From: Piscinibacter gummiphilus
GTDB lineage: Bacteria > Pseudomonadota > Gammaproteobacteria > Burkholderiales > Burkholderiaceae_C
DNA: 64,000 nt
Direction: 5' to 3'
Assembly: GCF_002116905.1 (NCBI RefSeq)
Contig: NZ_CP015118.1
Span: forward strand, 682,001-746,000
Part shown: piece after piece, positions 12,078-21,513 of the stretch
Layout: the number at the start of each line of letters is the position of its first letter
Position numbering within the stretch: position 1 is the stretch's first letter
Translations under genes and position numbers: made by a program
The notes under the pieces: generated by a model
Database searches by the model: none
What the model saw: only the letters and a program-made list of their open reading frames with translations
What the model was told of the DNA's origin: nothing

Positions 12078-13262
12078 TTACTTCAGGCCAGCCGCGGCGC
12101 GAAGCACGGCGGCCTTGTCGGTGGCTTCCCACGTGAACTCCGGCTCTTCCCGGCCGAAGTGGCCGTACGCAGCGGTCTTCTCGTAGATCGGGCGCAGCAG
12201 GTCGAGCATCTGGATGATGCCCTTCGGACGCAGGTCGAAGTGCTCGTTGACGAGCGCGGCGATCTTGTCGTCGGGGATCACGCCCGTGCCTTCGGTGTAG
12301 ACGGTCACGTTCATCGGGCGGGCCACGCCGATGGCGTACGCCACCTGCACCTGGCACTGGCGGGCGAGGCCGGCGGCCACGACGTTCTTCGCGACGTAGC
12401 GGGCGGCGTAGGCGGCCGAGCGGTCGACCTTGCTCGGGTCCTTGCCGCTGAAGGCGCCACCGCCGTGCGGGCAGGCGCCGCCGTACGTGTCGACGATGAT
12501 CTTGCGGCCGGTCAGGCCGCAGTCACCCTGCGGGCCGCCGATGACGAAGCGGCCGGTCGGGTTGATCAGGTACTTCGTTTCCTTCAGCCACTCCTTCGGG
12601 AGCACCGGCTTGATGATCTCCTCGATGACGGCCTCGATGAACGAGGGCTTCATCTTCGACGAGGTTTCGCTCTGGTCGGGGTGGTGCTGCGTGGAGAGCA
12701 CGACGGTGTCGATCGAGTGCGGCTTGCCGTCGACGTAGCGCATCGTCACCTGGCTCTTGGCGTCCGGGCGCAGGAACGGCAGGCGGCCGTCCTTGCGCAG
12801 CTGGGCCTGGCGCTCGACGAGGCGGTGGGCGTAGTGGATCGGGGCCGGCATCAGTTCCGGCGTCTCGTCGCAGGCGTAGCCGAACATCAGGCCCTGGTCG
12901 CCGGCGCCGATGTTGAGGTGGTCGTCGGACGCGTGGTCGACGCCCTGGGCGATGTCGTTGCTCTGCTTGTCGTAGCAGACCATCACGGCACAACCCTTGT
13001 AGTCGATGCCGTAGTCGGTGTTGTCGTAGCCGATGCGCTTGATGGTGTCGCGCGCGACCTGGATGTAGTCGACGTGCGCGTTCGTGGTGATTTCACCGGC
13101 GAGCACCACGAGACCCGTGTTAGTCAGCGTCTCGGCGGCGACACGCGAACGGGGGTCTTGCTTGAAAATGGCGTCGAGGATGGCGTCCGAGATCTGGTCG
13201 GCGACCTTGTCGGGGTGGCCTTCGGAGACGGATTCGGAAGTGAAAAGGAAATCGTTCGACAC
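12078..13262 (-). CDS. metK: S-adenosylmethionine synthase
   Basis: 394 residues, normal length. Makes SAM from methionine and ATP. The signatures GHPDK near the N-terminus, GAGDQGLMFGYA, and the loop GGGAFSGKD are all complete. Translation starts at a GTG (13260-13262), preceded by GGAG at a good distance. The coding region is followed within 8 bp by a long palindromic repeat that could end the transcript. With ahcY, metF and tlyA nearby, most of the methyl cycle is encoded within 10 kb. A promoter with a consensus -10 lies 120 bp upstream, leaving an unusually long leader. Confidence 0.97.
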   Translation of the reverse strand: MSNDFLFTSESVSEGHPDKVADQISDAILDAIFKQDPRSRVAAETLTNTGLVVLAGEITTNAHVDYIQVARDTIKRIGYDNTDYGIDYKGCAVMVCYDKQSNDIAQGVDHASDDHLNIGAGDQGLMFGYACDETPELMPAPIHYAHRLVERQAQLRKDGRLPFLRPDAKSQVTMRYVDGKPHSIDTVVLSTQHHPDQSETSSKMKPSFIEAVIEEIIKPVLPKEWLKETKYLINPTGRFVIGGPQGDCGLTGRKIIVDTYGGACPHGGGAFSGKDPSKVDRSAAYAARYVAKNVVAAGLARQCQVQVAYAIGVARPMNVTVYTEGTGVIPDDKIAALVNEHFDLRPKGIIQMLDLLRPIYEKTAAYGHFGREEPEFTWEATDKAAVLRAAAGLK

Positions 13263-13383
13263 TCTTAAACTCCAGGCAATGGTTGGAAACGCGTTGCCGG
13301 ACCGGAGGGTTTTCGAGCGGCGAACGCTTTAGCAGAATTTTTGAGTCGCCCTGCAAGTAGTTCAATAACTCGGCGACCCGAGC

Positions 13384-13412
13384 ATTATAGAGACTTCCCC
13401 ACCCGATGCTGA
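13384..13412 (-). promoter_or_regulatory. Putative metK promoter with long leader
   Basis: On the minus strand a perfect TATAAT (-10) lies at 13384-13389; the best -35 at 17-bp spacing (13407-13412, TCAGCA) is weak. Transcription from here would leave a leader of about 115 nt before the metK GTG. The first bases of the leader, GTCGCC (13372-13377), can pair with GGCGAC about 25 nt further on (13345-13350). The promoter lies inside the 5' end of the divergent acyltransferase gene. No known SAM riboswitch class was recognised in the leader. Confidence 0.4.
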
Positions 13413-14269
13413 CCCTATTCCGTTGGTTCTCCAGGTTTCCGCTGCGCGTGCTGCATGCCCTCGGCGCGCTGCTGGGCTGGATCACCTACGCCTGCTCGCC
13501 CACCTACCGGCGCCGGCTCCAGGCCAACGCCACCCTCGCGGGTGTCCCCGAGGCCGAATGGCGCGGTGCCATCGCGTCGGCCGGGCGCATGGTGGCCGAG
13601 ATCCCGTACCTGTGGGGCCGCCCGCCCGGCGAGCCCATCCTCCCGAAGGTGCGCTTCGAGAACGAGGGGCTGCTGGCCGACGCGCTGGCCCAGGGCCAGG
13701 GCGTGCTGCTGCTCACGCCGCACATGGGCAGCTTCGAGGTGACGGCCCAGGCCATCGCCGAGCGGTTCGGCGCCACCCAGCCCATCACCGTGCTGTACCG
13801 GCCGGCGCGCCACCCGCTGCTGAAGGAACTGGTCCGTACCTCCCGCGAGCGGCCGAACCTGATGGCCGCGCCGGCCACGCTGTCGGGCGTGCGCCAGATG
13901 ATCCGGGCCCTGCGCAAGGGCGAGATGGTGGGCCTGCTGCCCGACCAGGTGCCGCCCGACGGCATGGGCGTGTGGGCCCCGTTCTTCGGCCAGCCCGCGT
14001 ACACGATGACGCTGGCCTCGCGCCTCGTGCAGCAGACCGGCGCCACGCTGCTGCTCACCTGGGGCGAACGGCTGCCTCACGGCGCGGGTTTCGTGCAGCG
14101 CTTCCTGCCGTTCCCGGAGGCGCTGCCCGCCGATGCGGCAGAATCCGCGGCCGCGATCAACCGGGCGATGGAGGGGCTGATCCGCCAGCGCCCGTCGCAG
14201 TACCTGTGGGGCTACCACCGGTACAAGGCCCCGCGCGAACAGCCCGCGGCCTCGGAGAACAAGGAGTAA
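13406..14269 (+). CDS. Lipid A biosynthesis acyltransferase (LpxL/HtrB family), first
   Basis: 287 residues with an N-terminal membrane anchor (about 5-30). Family members transfer a secondary acyl chain to Kdo-lipid A at the inner membrane. The catalytic HX4(D/E) motif is present in the HX4E form (PHMGSFEV), with later LLPDQVPP and APFFGQPAYT segments typical of the family. Four bases after its stop the second acyltransferase begins, so the two are an operon. It is divergent from metK. Which of the two adds which acyl chain cannot be decided from sequence. Confidence 0.88.
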   Translation: MLTLFRWFSRFPLRVLHALGALLGWITYACSPTYRRRLQANATLAGVPEAEWRGAIASAGRMVAEIPYLWGRPPGEPILPKVRFENEGLLADALAQGQGVLLLTPHMGSFEVTAQAIAERFGATQPITVLYRPARHPLLKELVRTSRERPNLMAAPATLSGVRQMIRALRKGEMVGLLPDQVPPDGMGVWAPFFGQPAYTMTLASRLVQQTGATLLLTWGERLPHGAGFVQRFLPFPEALPADAAESAAAINRAMEGLIRQRPSQYLWGYHRYKAPREQPAASENKE

Positions 14270-14273
14270 ACGC

Positions 14274-15149
14274 GTGGCGACACGACTGCTGTTGGGGTTC
14301 CTGTGGCTGCTGCAATGGCTGCCGTTGTCGGTGCTGGCCGCCCTCGGGCGCGGGCTGGGCAGCCTGCTGTGGCGTGTCGCGTCGTCGCGCCGCCGCATCG
14401 CGTTGCGCAACCTCGAACTGTGTTTCCCGGACCTGACCCTGGAAGACCGCCGCAAGCTCGGCAAGGAACACTTCCAGTGGCTGGGCCGCAGCATCCTCGA
14501 ACGCAGCCTGCTGTGGTTCGCGTCGGCCGAGCGCCTGAAGAAGGTGATCCACGTCGAGGGCGACGTGAAGCTCGCCGAGCGCAGCAGCAAGCCGGTGATG
14601 TGGCTCGTGCCGCACTTCATGGGCCTCGACGTGGCCGGGGTCGCGGTGCTGCTGTTCCAGGAGCACGAGGGCTGCTCGATGTACCAGGAGCAGAGCAACA
14701 AGGCGATGGACGCGGTGATCCGCCGCGGCCGCCTGCGCTTCGGCCATGCGCAGATCTTCCCGCGCAGCGACAAGGCGTTGCCGCTGATCCGGGCCATCCG
14801 CCGCGGCGTGGCGTTCTTCAACCTGCCCGACATGGACTTCGGCGAACGGGACGCCGCGTTCGTGCCGTTCTTCGGGGTGCCGTGCGCCACGTTGCTGGCC
14901 CCGTCGCGCATGGCCAAGGCGCTCGACATGGTGGTGCAGCCCGTGATCGCCGAGATGCTGCCGGGCGGGCAGGGCTACCGCGTGCGCTTCGGCGAGCCGT
15001 GGACCCACTTCCCCACCGACGACGCGCTGGCCGACACGGCCGCGATGAACAAGTGGATCGAGGCGGAGATCCGCCACAACCCGGCCCAGTACCTGTGGGT
15101 CCACAAGCGTTTCAAGACCCGGCCGGCGGGTGAACCCTCGTTGTATTGA
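14274..15149 (+). CDS. Lipid A biosynthesis acyltransferase (LpxL/LpxM family), second
   Basis: 291 residues, GTG start four bases after the upstream acyltransferase, with AAGGAG overlapping that gene's 3' end as ribosome-binding site. N-terminal membrane helix, then the catalytic HX4D motif in PHFMGLD, followed by YQEQSNKAMD and LPDMDFGERDAAFVPFFGVP, strongly typical of the lauroyl/myristoyl acyltransferase family. The pair of paralogues presumably adds two secondary acyl chains to lipid A. The C-terminus lies 23 bp before dapF. Confidence 0.9.
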   Translation: MATRLLLGFLWLLQWLPLSVLAALGRGLGSLLWRVASSRRRIALRNLELCFPDLTLEDRRKLGKEHFQWLGRSILERSLLWFASAERLKKVIHVEGDVKLAERSSKPVMWLVPHFMGLDVAGVAVLLFQEHEGCSMYQEQSNKAMDAVIRRGRLRFGHAQIFPRSDKALPLIRAIRRGVAFFNLPDMDFGERDAAFVPFFGVPCATLLAPSRMAKALDMVVQPVIAEMLPGGQGYRVRFGEPWTHFPTDDALADTAAMNKWIEAEIRHNPAQYLWVHKRFKTRPAGEPSLY

Positions 15150-15172
15150 ACCGCCGGGCGGATAATCGCGGG

Positions 15173-16027
15173 ATGCGACTGCCATTCACCAAGATGCATG
15201 GCGCGGGCAACGACTTCGTCGTGCTCGACGCCACCCGCGCCCCGCTCGACCTGACCGAGGCGCAGCTGCGCCACCTGGGCGACCGCCACTTCGGCGTGGG
15301 CGCCGACCAGATCCTCCTCGTCGAACGCACCGCCACGCCGGGCGTCGACTTCCGCTACCGCATCTTCAACGGCGGCAGCGGCGAGGAGGTGGAGCAGTGC
15401 GGCAACGGCTCGCGATGCTTCGTGCGCTACGTGGTCGACAAGGGCCTCACCGACAAGTCCACCATCCGCGTCGAGACCCTGAACTCGCTGCTCGAGCTGC
15501 GGCTGCAGAACGACGGCCGTGTCACGGTCGACATGGGTGCGCCGGTGTTCGAGCCGGCCCGCGTGCCGTTCGATCCGTCGGGCCTGGAGCCCCGTGTTGT
15601 CGCCGACTCGCCGCTGTGGCCGCTCGACGTGAACGGCGAACGGGTCGAGATCGCCGCGGTGTCCATGGGCAACCCGCATGCGGTGCAGGTCGTGACCGAC
15701 GTCGACACGGCACCGGTCGCCACGCAGGGGCCCGCCATCGAATCCCATCCCCGTTTCCCGCGGCGCGTGAACGCCGGCTTCCTGCAGGTGGTGGACCGCC
15801 GCCACGTGCGCCTGCGCGTCTACGAACGCGGCGCCGGCGAGACGCTGGCCTGCGGCACCGGTGCATGCGCGGCCGTGGTCGCCGGCATCCGGCGGGGGCT
15901 GCTCGACGCGGTTGTCGACGTCGAGACGCGCGGCGGCCGCCTGACGATCGAATGGCAAGGGGGCGACGCGCCGGTCCTGATGACCGGCCCGGCCGTCACC
16001 GTCTACGAAGGAGCAATCGAACTGTGA
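15173..16027 (+). CDS. dapF: Diaminopimelate epimerase
   Basis: 284 residues. Converts LL- to meso-diaminopimelate for lysine and peptidoglycan synthesis. Both catalytic cysteines are seen in their motifs: EQCGNGSRC and ACGTGACAA. The start at MRLPFTKMHGAGNDF fits all family members; an upstream in-frame ATG at 15146 would overlap the previous gene. Its stop overlaps the GTG start of the DUF484 gene (GTGA). The dapF-DUF484-xerC order is conserved in many gamma- and betaproteobacteria. Confidence 0.97.
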   Translation: MRLPFTKMHGAGNDFVVLDATRAPLDLTEAQLRHLGDRHFGVGADQILLVERTATPGVDFRYRIFNGGSGEEVEQCGNGSRCFVRYVVDKGLTDKSTIRVETLNSLLELRLQNDGRVTVDMGAPVFEPARVPFDPSGLEPRVVADSPLWPLDVNGERVEIAAVSMGNPHAVQVVTDVDTAPVATQGPAIESHPRFPRRVNAGFLQVVDRRHVRLRVYERGAGETLACGTGACAAVVAGIRRGLLDAVVDVETRGGRLTIEWQGGDAPVLMTGPAVTVYEGAIEL

Positions 16028-16710
16028 GTAGCATGAACCTGCAAGGCATCACCGAAACCGACATCGCGAACTACCTGGTCAACACGCCCGGGTTCTTCGA
16101 ACGCCACGCCGAACTGCTGGCGTCCATCCAGCTCACCAGCCCGCACGGCCAGCGCGCCGTCTCGCTGCAGGAGCGGCAGATGGAAATGCTGCGCGACAAG
16201 CACAAGGGCCTGGAGCTGCGCATCGTCGAGATGATCCGCTACGGCCAGGAGAACCTCGCCATCGCCGACCGGCTGCACCGCTGGACGCGCCAGATCCTGC
16301 TGACGCAGAACCCGAGCGACGTGCCCGAGGTGCTGGTCAGCGAGCTGCAGCACCAGTTCATGATCCCGCAGGCGGGCATCCGCCTCTGGGGCGCGGCCGA
16401 GATGTTCCAGGGCCAGCCGTTCTCGCGTGACGTGAGCGTCGACGCGCAGAGCTTCGCGACGAGCCTCACGCAACCGTACTGCGGCATCAACTCCGGGTTC
16501 GAGGCCTCGTCGTGGCTCGACGACCCGTCCACCGTCACGTCGATGGCACTGATCCCGCTGCGCCACGACCTCGCCACGCCGGCCTTCGGCCTGCTGGTGC
16601 TCGGTTCGCCCGATCCCACGCGTTTCAGCGCGGACATGGGCACCGACTTCCTCGTGCGCATCGGCGACCTCGCCAGCGCCGGCTTGTCGCGGCTGCTGCC
16701 GCCGCGCTGA
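16024..16710 (+). CDS. DUF484 family protein
   Basis: 228 residues. A GAF-like protein of unknown role found between dapF and xerC in many proteobacteria. Typical are the N-terminal ANYLVNTPGFFERHAELL and the ending LGDLASAGLSRLLP-like stretch. Start choice: GTG at 16024 lies 9 bp after a GAAGGAG site and overlaps the dapF stop as GTGA; the ATG at 16033 is too far from that site. The operon suggests a link to XerC function or chromosome segregation, but this is context only. Confidence 0.87.
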   Translation: MSSMNLQGITETDIANYLVNTPGFFERHAELLASIQLTSPHGQRAVSLQERQMEMLRDKHKGLELRIVEMIRYGQENLAIADRLHRWTRQILLTQNPSDVPEVLVSELQHQFMIPQAGIRLWGAAEMFQGQPFSRDVSVDAQSFATSLTQPYCGINSGFEASSWLDDPSTVTSMALIPLRHDLATPAFGLLVLGSPDPTRFSADMGTDFLVRIGDLASAGLSRLLPPR

Positions 16711-16714
16711 GCGC

Positions 16715-17674
16715 ATGGCGACCGGTGTCGATGCCAACGCCGCCCCTTCGGAGGCGGCGCTCGCGCCCGACATCGCGTCCCACCTGCAGCACCTGCAGGT
16801 CGAGCGCAAGCTCGCGCCCCGCACGCTGGCGCTGTACCACGAGGCGCTCCTGCGCCTGCAGCGTTTCGCCGAGGGGCAGCCCGTCGAGCTGCGCCGGGCC
16901 CAGGTGCACCACGTGCGGCGCTGGGCCGCGCAGCTGCGCGCCAGTGGCCTCGCGCCGCGCAGCATCGCGCTGGTGCTGTCGGCCTGGCGGGGCTTCTACC
17001 GCTGGCTGGGGCGCGACGGGCTCGTCGACCTGAACCCGGTCGAAGGCGTGCGCGCGCCGAAGGCGGCCATCCCGCTGCCGAAGGCGCTGTCCGTCGACCA
17101 GGCGGTGACCCTCGCCGAAGCGCCCGCGGAACACGACGACCCCGCCATCGCCGCGCGCGACCAGTGTGTCGTCGAGCTGCTGTACGGCTGCGGGCTGCGG
17201 GTCGGTGAACTCGAGGGCCTCGACCTCGTGGCCGGGCCCGAGACCGCGGGCTGGATCGACGCGGCCGACGGCCTCGCCCACGTGTTCGGCAAGGGCAGCA
17301 AGCGGCGCGGTGTGCCGGTGGGCGGGCCCGCGCTGAAGGCGCTGGCCGGGTGGCTCGCGCTGCGGTCCACGATGGCGCGGGCCGACGAGCCGGCGCTGTT
17401 CGTCAACCAGCGCGGCACGCGGCTCACCGCGGCGCAGGTGCGCGCGCGGCTCAAGCGGCGCGCGGTGCAGGCGGGCCTGCCCACGCACGTCCATCCGCAC
17501 ATGCTGCGGCACTCGTTCGCGTCGCACGTGCTGCAGTCCAGCGGCGACCTGCGCGCGGTGCAGGAGCTGCTGGGCCACGCGAACATCCGCACCACGCAGG
17601 TCTACACGAAGCTCGACTTCCAGCACCTCGCGAAGGTGTACGACGCGGCGCATCCGCGGGCGAAGAAGAAGTAG
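16715..17674 (+). CDS. xerC: Tyrosine recombinase XerC
   Basis: 319 residues. With XerD it resolves chromosome dimers at dif. N-terminal SAM-like core-binding domain (about 15-105) and C-terminal catalytic domain. Catalytic residues are visible in order: Arg in CGLRVGEL, Lys in GKGSKRR, His and Arg in HMLRHSFASH, His in LGHANI and Tyr in TQVYTKLD. It follows the DUF484 gene by 4 bp. The conserved neighbourhood and length separate it from phage integrases. Confidence 0.95.
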   Translation: MATGVDANAAPSEAALAPDIASHLQHLQVERKLAPRTLALYHEALLRLQRFAEGQPVELRRAQVHHVRRWAAQLRASGLAPRSIALVLSAWRGFYRWLGRDGLVDLNPVEGVRAPKAAIPLPKALSVDQAVTLAEAPAEHDDPAIAARDQCVVELLYGCGLRVGELEGLDLVAGPETAGWIDAADGLAHVFGKGSKRRGVPVGGPALKALAGWLALRSTMARADEPALFVNQRGTRLTAAQVRARLKRRAVQAGLPTHVHPHMLRHSFASHVLQSSGDLRAVQELLGHANIRTTQVYTKLDFQHLAKVYDAAHPRAKKK

Positions 17675-17690
17675 CGCGACAATCCGGGGC

Positions 17691-18872
<1,182 letters not shown>

Positions 18873-18899
18873 GCGTCATCGGGTCGCGAAAACAAGGTT

Positions 18900-18945
18900 G
18901 CCATCCCGGCGTAGGCCGGGATCCTGTGCGTCCGCCGATGATCCC
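18900..18945. repeat. Palindromic repeat, left part (interrupted by IS)
   Basis: The left arm (18900-18923) reads GCCATCCCGGCGTAGGCC followed by GGGATC, and the start of the right arm follows at 18940. The rest of the right arm continues at 20274-20281 after the IS. Removing the IS and one copy of the 10-bp duplication restores a right arm whose inverse matches the left arm at 22 of 24 positions, with a 16-bp loop. The arms match the intact copy near metK (11980-12070) closely, but the loops differ. Confidence 0.8.
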
Positions 18946-18955
18946 GGCCTGCGCC

Positions 18956-20263
18956 CATTGCTGTCCGGGGAACTTGTATCAAGCAAAGGCCAGATCCATC
19001 TGGCCCGCCTTGAAGGCTCTTAGCTCGGTTCGTCGTCGTCGGCTCTCGGTGGTTTTCTCGCGCCGCCCGACTCGCTCGAACAGTGTTGCTGTCAACTCGT
19101 TCAACCGCGTTCGCAAGCTGCTCTCGCCCTGCTTTCCTGCCTGCTCCAGCACCAGGAGCAGGTAGGTGATCAGTGCCGTCATCACCTGGATCCGAACAGC
19201 ATTCTCTGTTCGCGCGCAGAACTTCTTGATGTTCAGGTTCTGCTTGATCCACTTGAAGAACAGTTCCACCGCCCAGCGCTCCTTGTAGAGCGCTGCGATC
19301 TCTGCGGCGGGTGCGTTCAGATCGTTGCTGGCGAACACCAGCGGCGTGTCGCCGGGCCGGTGCACTTCGATCCGACGCAGCGGTTCGACGTAGCGGTTGT
19401 ATCGGCCACCGCCGGGCCTGCGGTTGGTCAATCGAACAACTTGATCCTTGAGGATGACGCCCTCGTCTGCCTCTACGATCTCCCGCTCCGCCACCACCTC
19501 CAACTTCACGTTCATCTTGAACCGGGTCACGAACCGCGCGCCCTCAGCGTCGATGTCGTGCCACCAATTGAAGTCGTAGTACCCCTTGTCGAAGACGTAG
19601 GTGGCGTCCCGCTCGATCGGTACGGGCAGCGCCGCCGTCAGATCGTTGACGTTGGTGGCCGTCATGCTCTGCCACCAGGGCGTTGCACTCCCGTGCTCGT
19701 ACACCATGTGCAGCTTCAGGCCCTGCGTGGAGCGCACCTTCGTCGGAGCCGCCCACTCGTCGAAGCCGCGTCCCTTCAGGCTCACCGTCGTCGAGTCGAT
19801 CAGGAACAGCAGGTCGCTGTACTCCCTGCGCACCTTCGGCTTGAGCATGTTCATCAACGCTCGAGCCGTGTCGCCGAACACTCGCCAGTCACGGCGCTTG
19901 TTGGCGTCGCCCAGCGTCGAGTGCGTCAGGCGTCCCGCGCCCAAGTGGTAGTGGTGGTTGCTCTGAGCGTTGAAGCCGGTCGCGATGTCCCGCAGCGAAC
20001 TCGACTTGGACACCTGGGCATAGACCATCGCCACCAAGTGCCCCCAGCTGTCGAAGCTCTTGCAGTATCGATCAGCGTCGTATCTCTCGACTGCCTTGTC
20101 GAACGCCCCGCGTGGGAGCAGCTTCAGGAACTGGTGGAACCGGCTTATGCTTTGCATGTTGCGGGGGTTTGTTGATCGAGTTGGCGCTCTGGGATTTATC
20201 CCAAATCACCAACCCTCGCAACAACTTACCGCTCAGCACTCAAACTTTCCCCGGACAGCAATG
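18956..20263 (-). mobile_element. IS4-family insertion sequence, complete
   Basis: 1308 bp. The ends are perfect 17-bp inverted repeats, CATTGCTGTCCGGGGAA at the left (18956-18972) and its inverse at the right (20247-20263). A 10-bp direct duplication, GGCCTGCGCC, flanks it at 18946-18955 and 20264-20273. One transposase gene on the minus strand fills the element. A 10-bp duplication fits the IS4 subgroup of the family. The intact gene, perfect ends and exact duplication point to a recent, possibly still mobile, insertion. The GC content is lower than that of the neighbours. Confidence 0.93.
18979..20157 (-). CDS. IS4-family transposase
   Basis: 392 residues, intact. An N-terminal domain of the type found in IS4-like transposases (SRFHQFLKLLPRGAFDKAVE) precedes the DDE catalytic domain. 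The first Asp is in FLIDSTTVSL, the second in TYVFDKGYYDFNWW, and the third acidic residue in the family YREK signature, YKERWAVELFFKWIKQ. The reading frame has no stops or frameshifts, and the gene sits 23 bp inside the left end and 106 bp inside the right end of the element. Confidence 0.95.
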   Translation of the reverse strand: MQSISRFHQFLKLLPRGAFDKAVERYDADRYCKSFDSWGHLVAMVYAQVSKSSSLRDIATGFNAQSNHHYHLGAGRLTHSTLGDANKRRDWRVFGDTARALMNMLKPKVRREYSDLLFLIDSTTVSLKGRGFDEWAAPTKVRSTQGLKLHMVYEHGSATPWWQSMTATNVNDLTAALPVPIERDATYVFDKGYYDFNWWHDIDAEGARFVTRFKMNVKLEVVAEREIVEADEGVILKDQVVRLTNRRPGGGRYNRYVEPLRRIEVHRPGDTPLVFASNDLNAPAAEIAALYKERWAVELFFKWIKQNLNIKKFCARTENAVRIQVMTALITYLLLVLEQAGKQGESSLRTRLNELTATLFERVGRREKTTESRRRRTELRAFKAGQMDLAFA

Positions 20264-20281
20264 GGCCTGCGCCGGGATGAC
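20264..20281. repeat. Target duplication and right end of interrupted palindrome
   Basis: Positions 20264-20273 repeat the 10 bp found left of the IS (GGCCTGCGCC). Together with 20274-20281 (GGGATGAC) they complete the right arm of the palindromic repeat that begins at 18900. Confidence 0.85.
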
Positions 20282-20311
20282 ATGCTGTTCAGGGCTGGGT
20301 GCAAAGGGCTA

Positions 20312-21454
20312 TCAGCCCATCCGCACGCAGTCGCGCCCCGCATGCTTGGCCGCATACAACGCCGCATCCGCCCGCGCCAGCAGCTCCTCCACCGTCTCCT
20401 CCGGCCGGCACACCGCGACCCCGAGCGACACCGTGACCTTCAGGTCCGGATGCAGCCGGTTCCATGCGTGTTTGGCCACCCCGTCGCGCACCCGCTCGGC
20501 CGCGATGTGGGCCGACGATTCGTCTTCGGTGGCCGTGAGCACCGCGAGGAATTCCTCGCCGCCGTAGCGGCCCAGGCGGTCGGACGTGCGCATCTCCGCC
20601 GAGGCGCGGCGCGAGAAGGCGCGCAGCACCTCGTCGCCCACCGGGTGCCCGAAGCGGTCGTTCACCTGCTTGAAGTGGTCGATGTCGAGCAGCACGATGG
20701 AAAACGACTGGCCGGTGAGCTCGAACTTGCGGTGCTGCTGGTCGAGCAGTTCCATCACGCTGCGCCGGCTCAGCGTGCCGGTGAGGCCGTCGCGCGTGGC
20801 GCGGCGGTGCATCTTCTCGAACTTGGCCTTGAGCTTCGCGTTGCGCTGCATCAGCACGTCGCGCAGCTGCAGCCCGTACAGGTCCAGCAGCGTGACCCGG
20901 GCCAGCACGAGGGCGAACCACGCGGCGCTCACCACCCGCTGCCCGAGGTTGCCCGTGGGCAGCGCCACGTTCAGGCCGCCCCAGGCGAGCACCCCCGCCA
21001 CCCCGATGGCGATCAGGGCGGACGTGGACAGCACCGCCATGCGCGACACCCGCATCGCGCCGAAGGCGTTGATGACCAGCAGCATCATCAGCAGCGGCAC
21101 GCCGACGGCCGGCACCCACATCACGAAAGCGAGGTGGATGGCGGAGTGCACCAGCATCTGCGGCACCACGAGGAACGGGTCGGCGAGGCCTTCGCTCTTG
21201 CCCGAGCGGAGCAGCACCCAGAACACGCCGCACGCCACGGCGCCGGCGCCCGCGTAGGCCCAGGGCGCGAAGCCGTCGATGGCGCCGAAGCGGGCGAAGC
21301 CGAGCAGCAGCAGCGTGTCGAGCGTGTAGCTGGCGAGCACGACCCCCAGCATGCGCAGGCATTGGCGCTGGCGTTGGGCACGCGCCGCGGCCGTCAGGGG
21401 CTGCGACTCGTCGTCTTCGTCGTCACGGGCTCGGGCAGAAGCGATGGCGGACAT
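20312..21454 (-). CDS. Diguanylate cyclase with integral membrane N-terminus
   Basis: 380 residues. About six transmembrane helices (roughly residues 38-205) precede a GGDEF domain (about 225-378) that makes cyclic di-GMP from two GTP. The active-site loop is GGEEF (RYGGEEFLAVL), and the product-inhibition I-site RxxD lies exactly five residues before it (RTSD), so feedback control is likely intact. Substrate residues LLDIDHFKQVNDRFGH are complete. The start at MSAIASARARDDEDD is chosen; the longer frame to 21724 is arginine-rich and overlaps the Lrp gene. The membrane part resembles MASE-type sensors, ligand unknown. Confidence 0.9.
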   Translation of the reverse strand: MSAIASARARDDEDDESQPLTAAARAQRQRQCLRMLGVVLASYTLDTLLLLGFARFGAIDGFAPWAYAGAGAVACGVFWVLLRSGKSEGLADPFLVVPQMLVHSAIHLAFVMWVPAVGVPLLMMLLVINAFGAMRVSRMAVLSTSALIAIGVAGVLAWGGLNVALPTGNLGQRVVSAAWFALVLARVTLLDLYGLQLRDVLMQRNAKLKAKFEKMHRRATRDGLTGTLSRRSVMELLDQQHRKFELTGQSFSIVLLDIDHFKQVNDRFGHPVGDEVLRAFSRRASAEMRTSDRLGRYGGEEFLAVLTATEDESSAHIAAERVRDGVAKHAWNRLHPDLKVTVSLGVAVCRPEETVEELLARADAALYAAKHAGRDCVRMG

Positions 21455-21513
21455 GGATGGTGGCGGCGGCAAGGCATGGCGTGGCCACGCGCAGGCGCGG
21501 CCCATCGGGGTCG

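Noticed and set aside
13263..13383. SAM riboswitch before metK
   Set aside because: No conserved core of a known SAM class was found in the leader.
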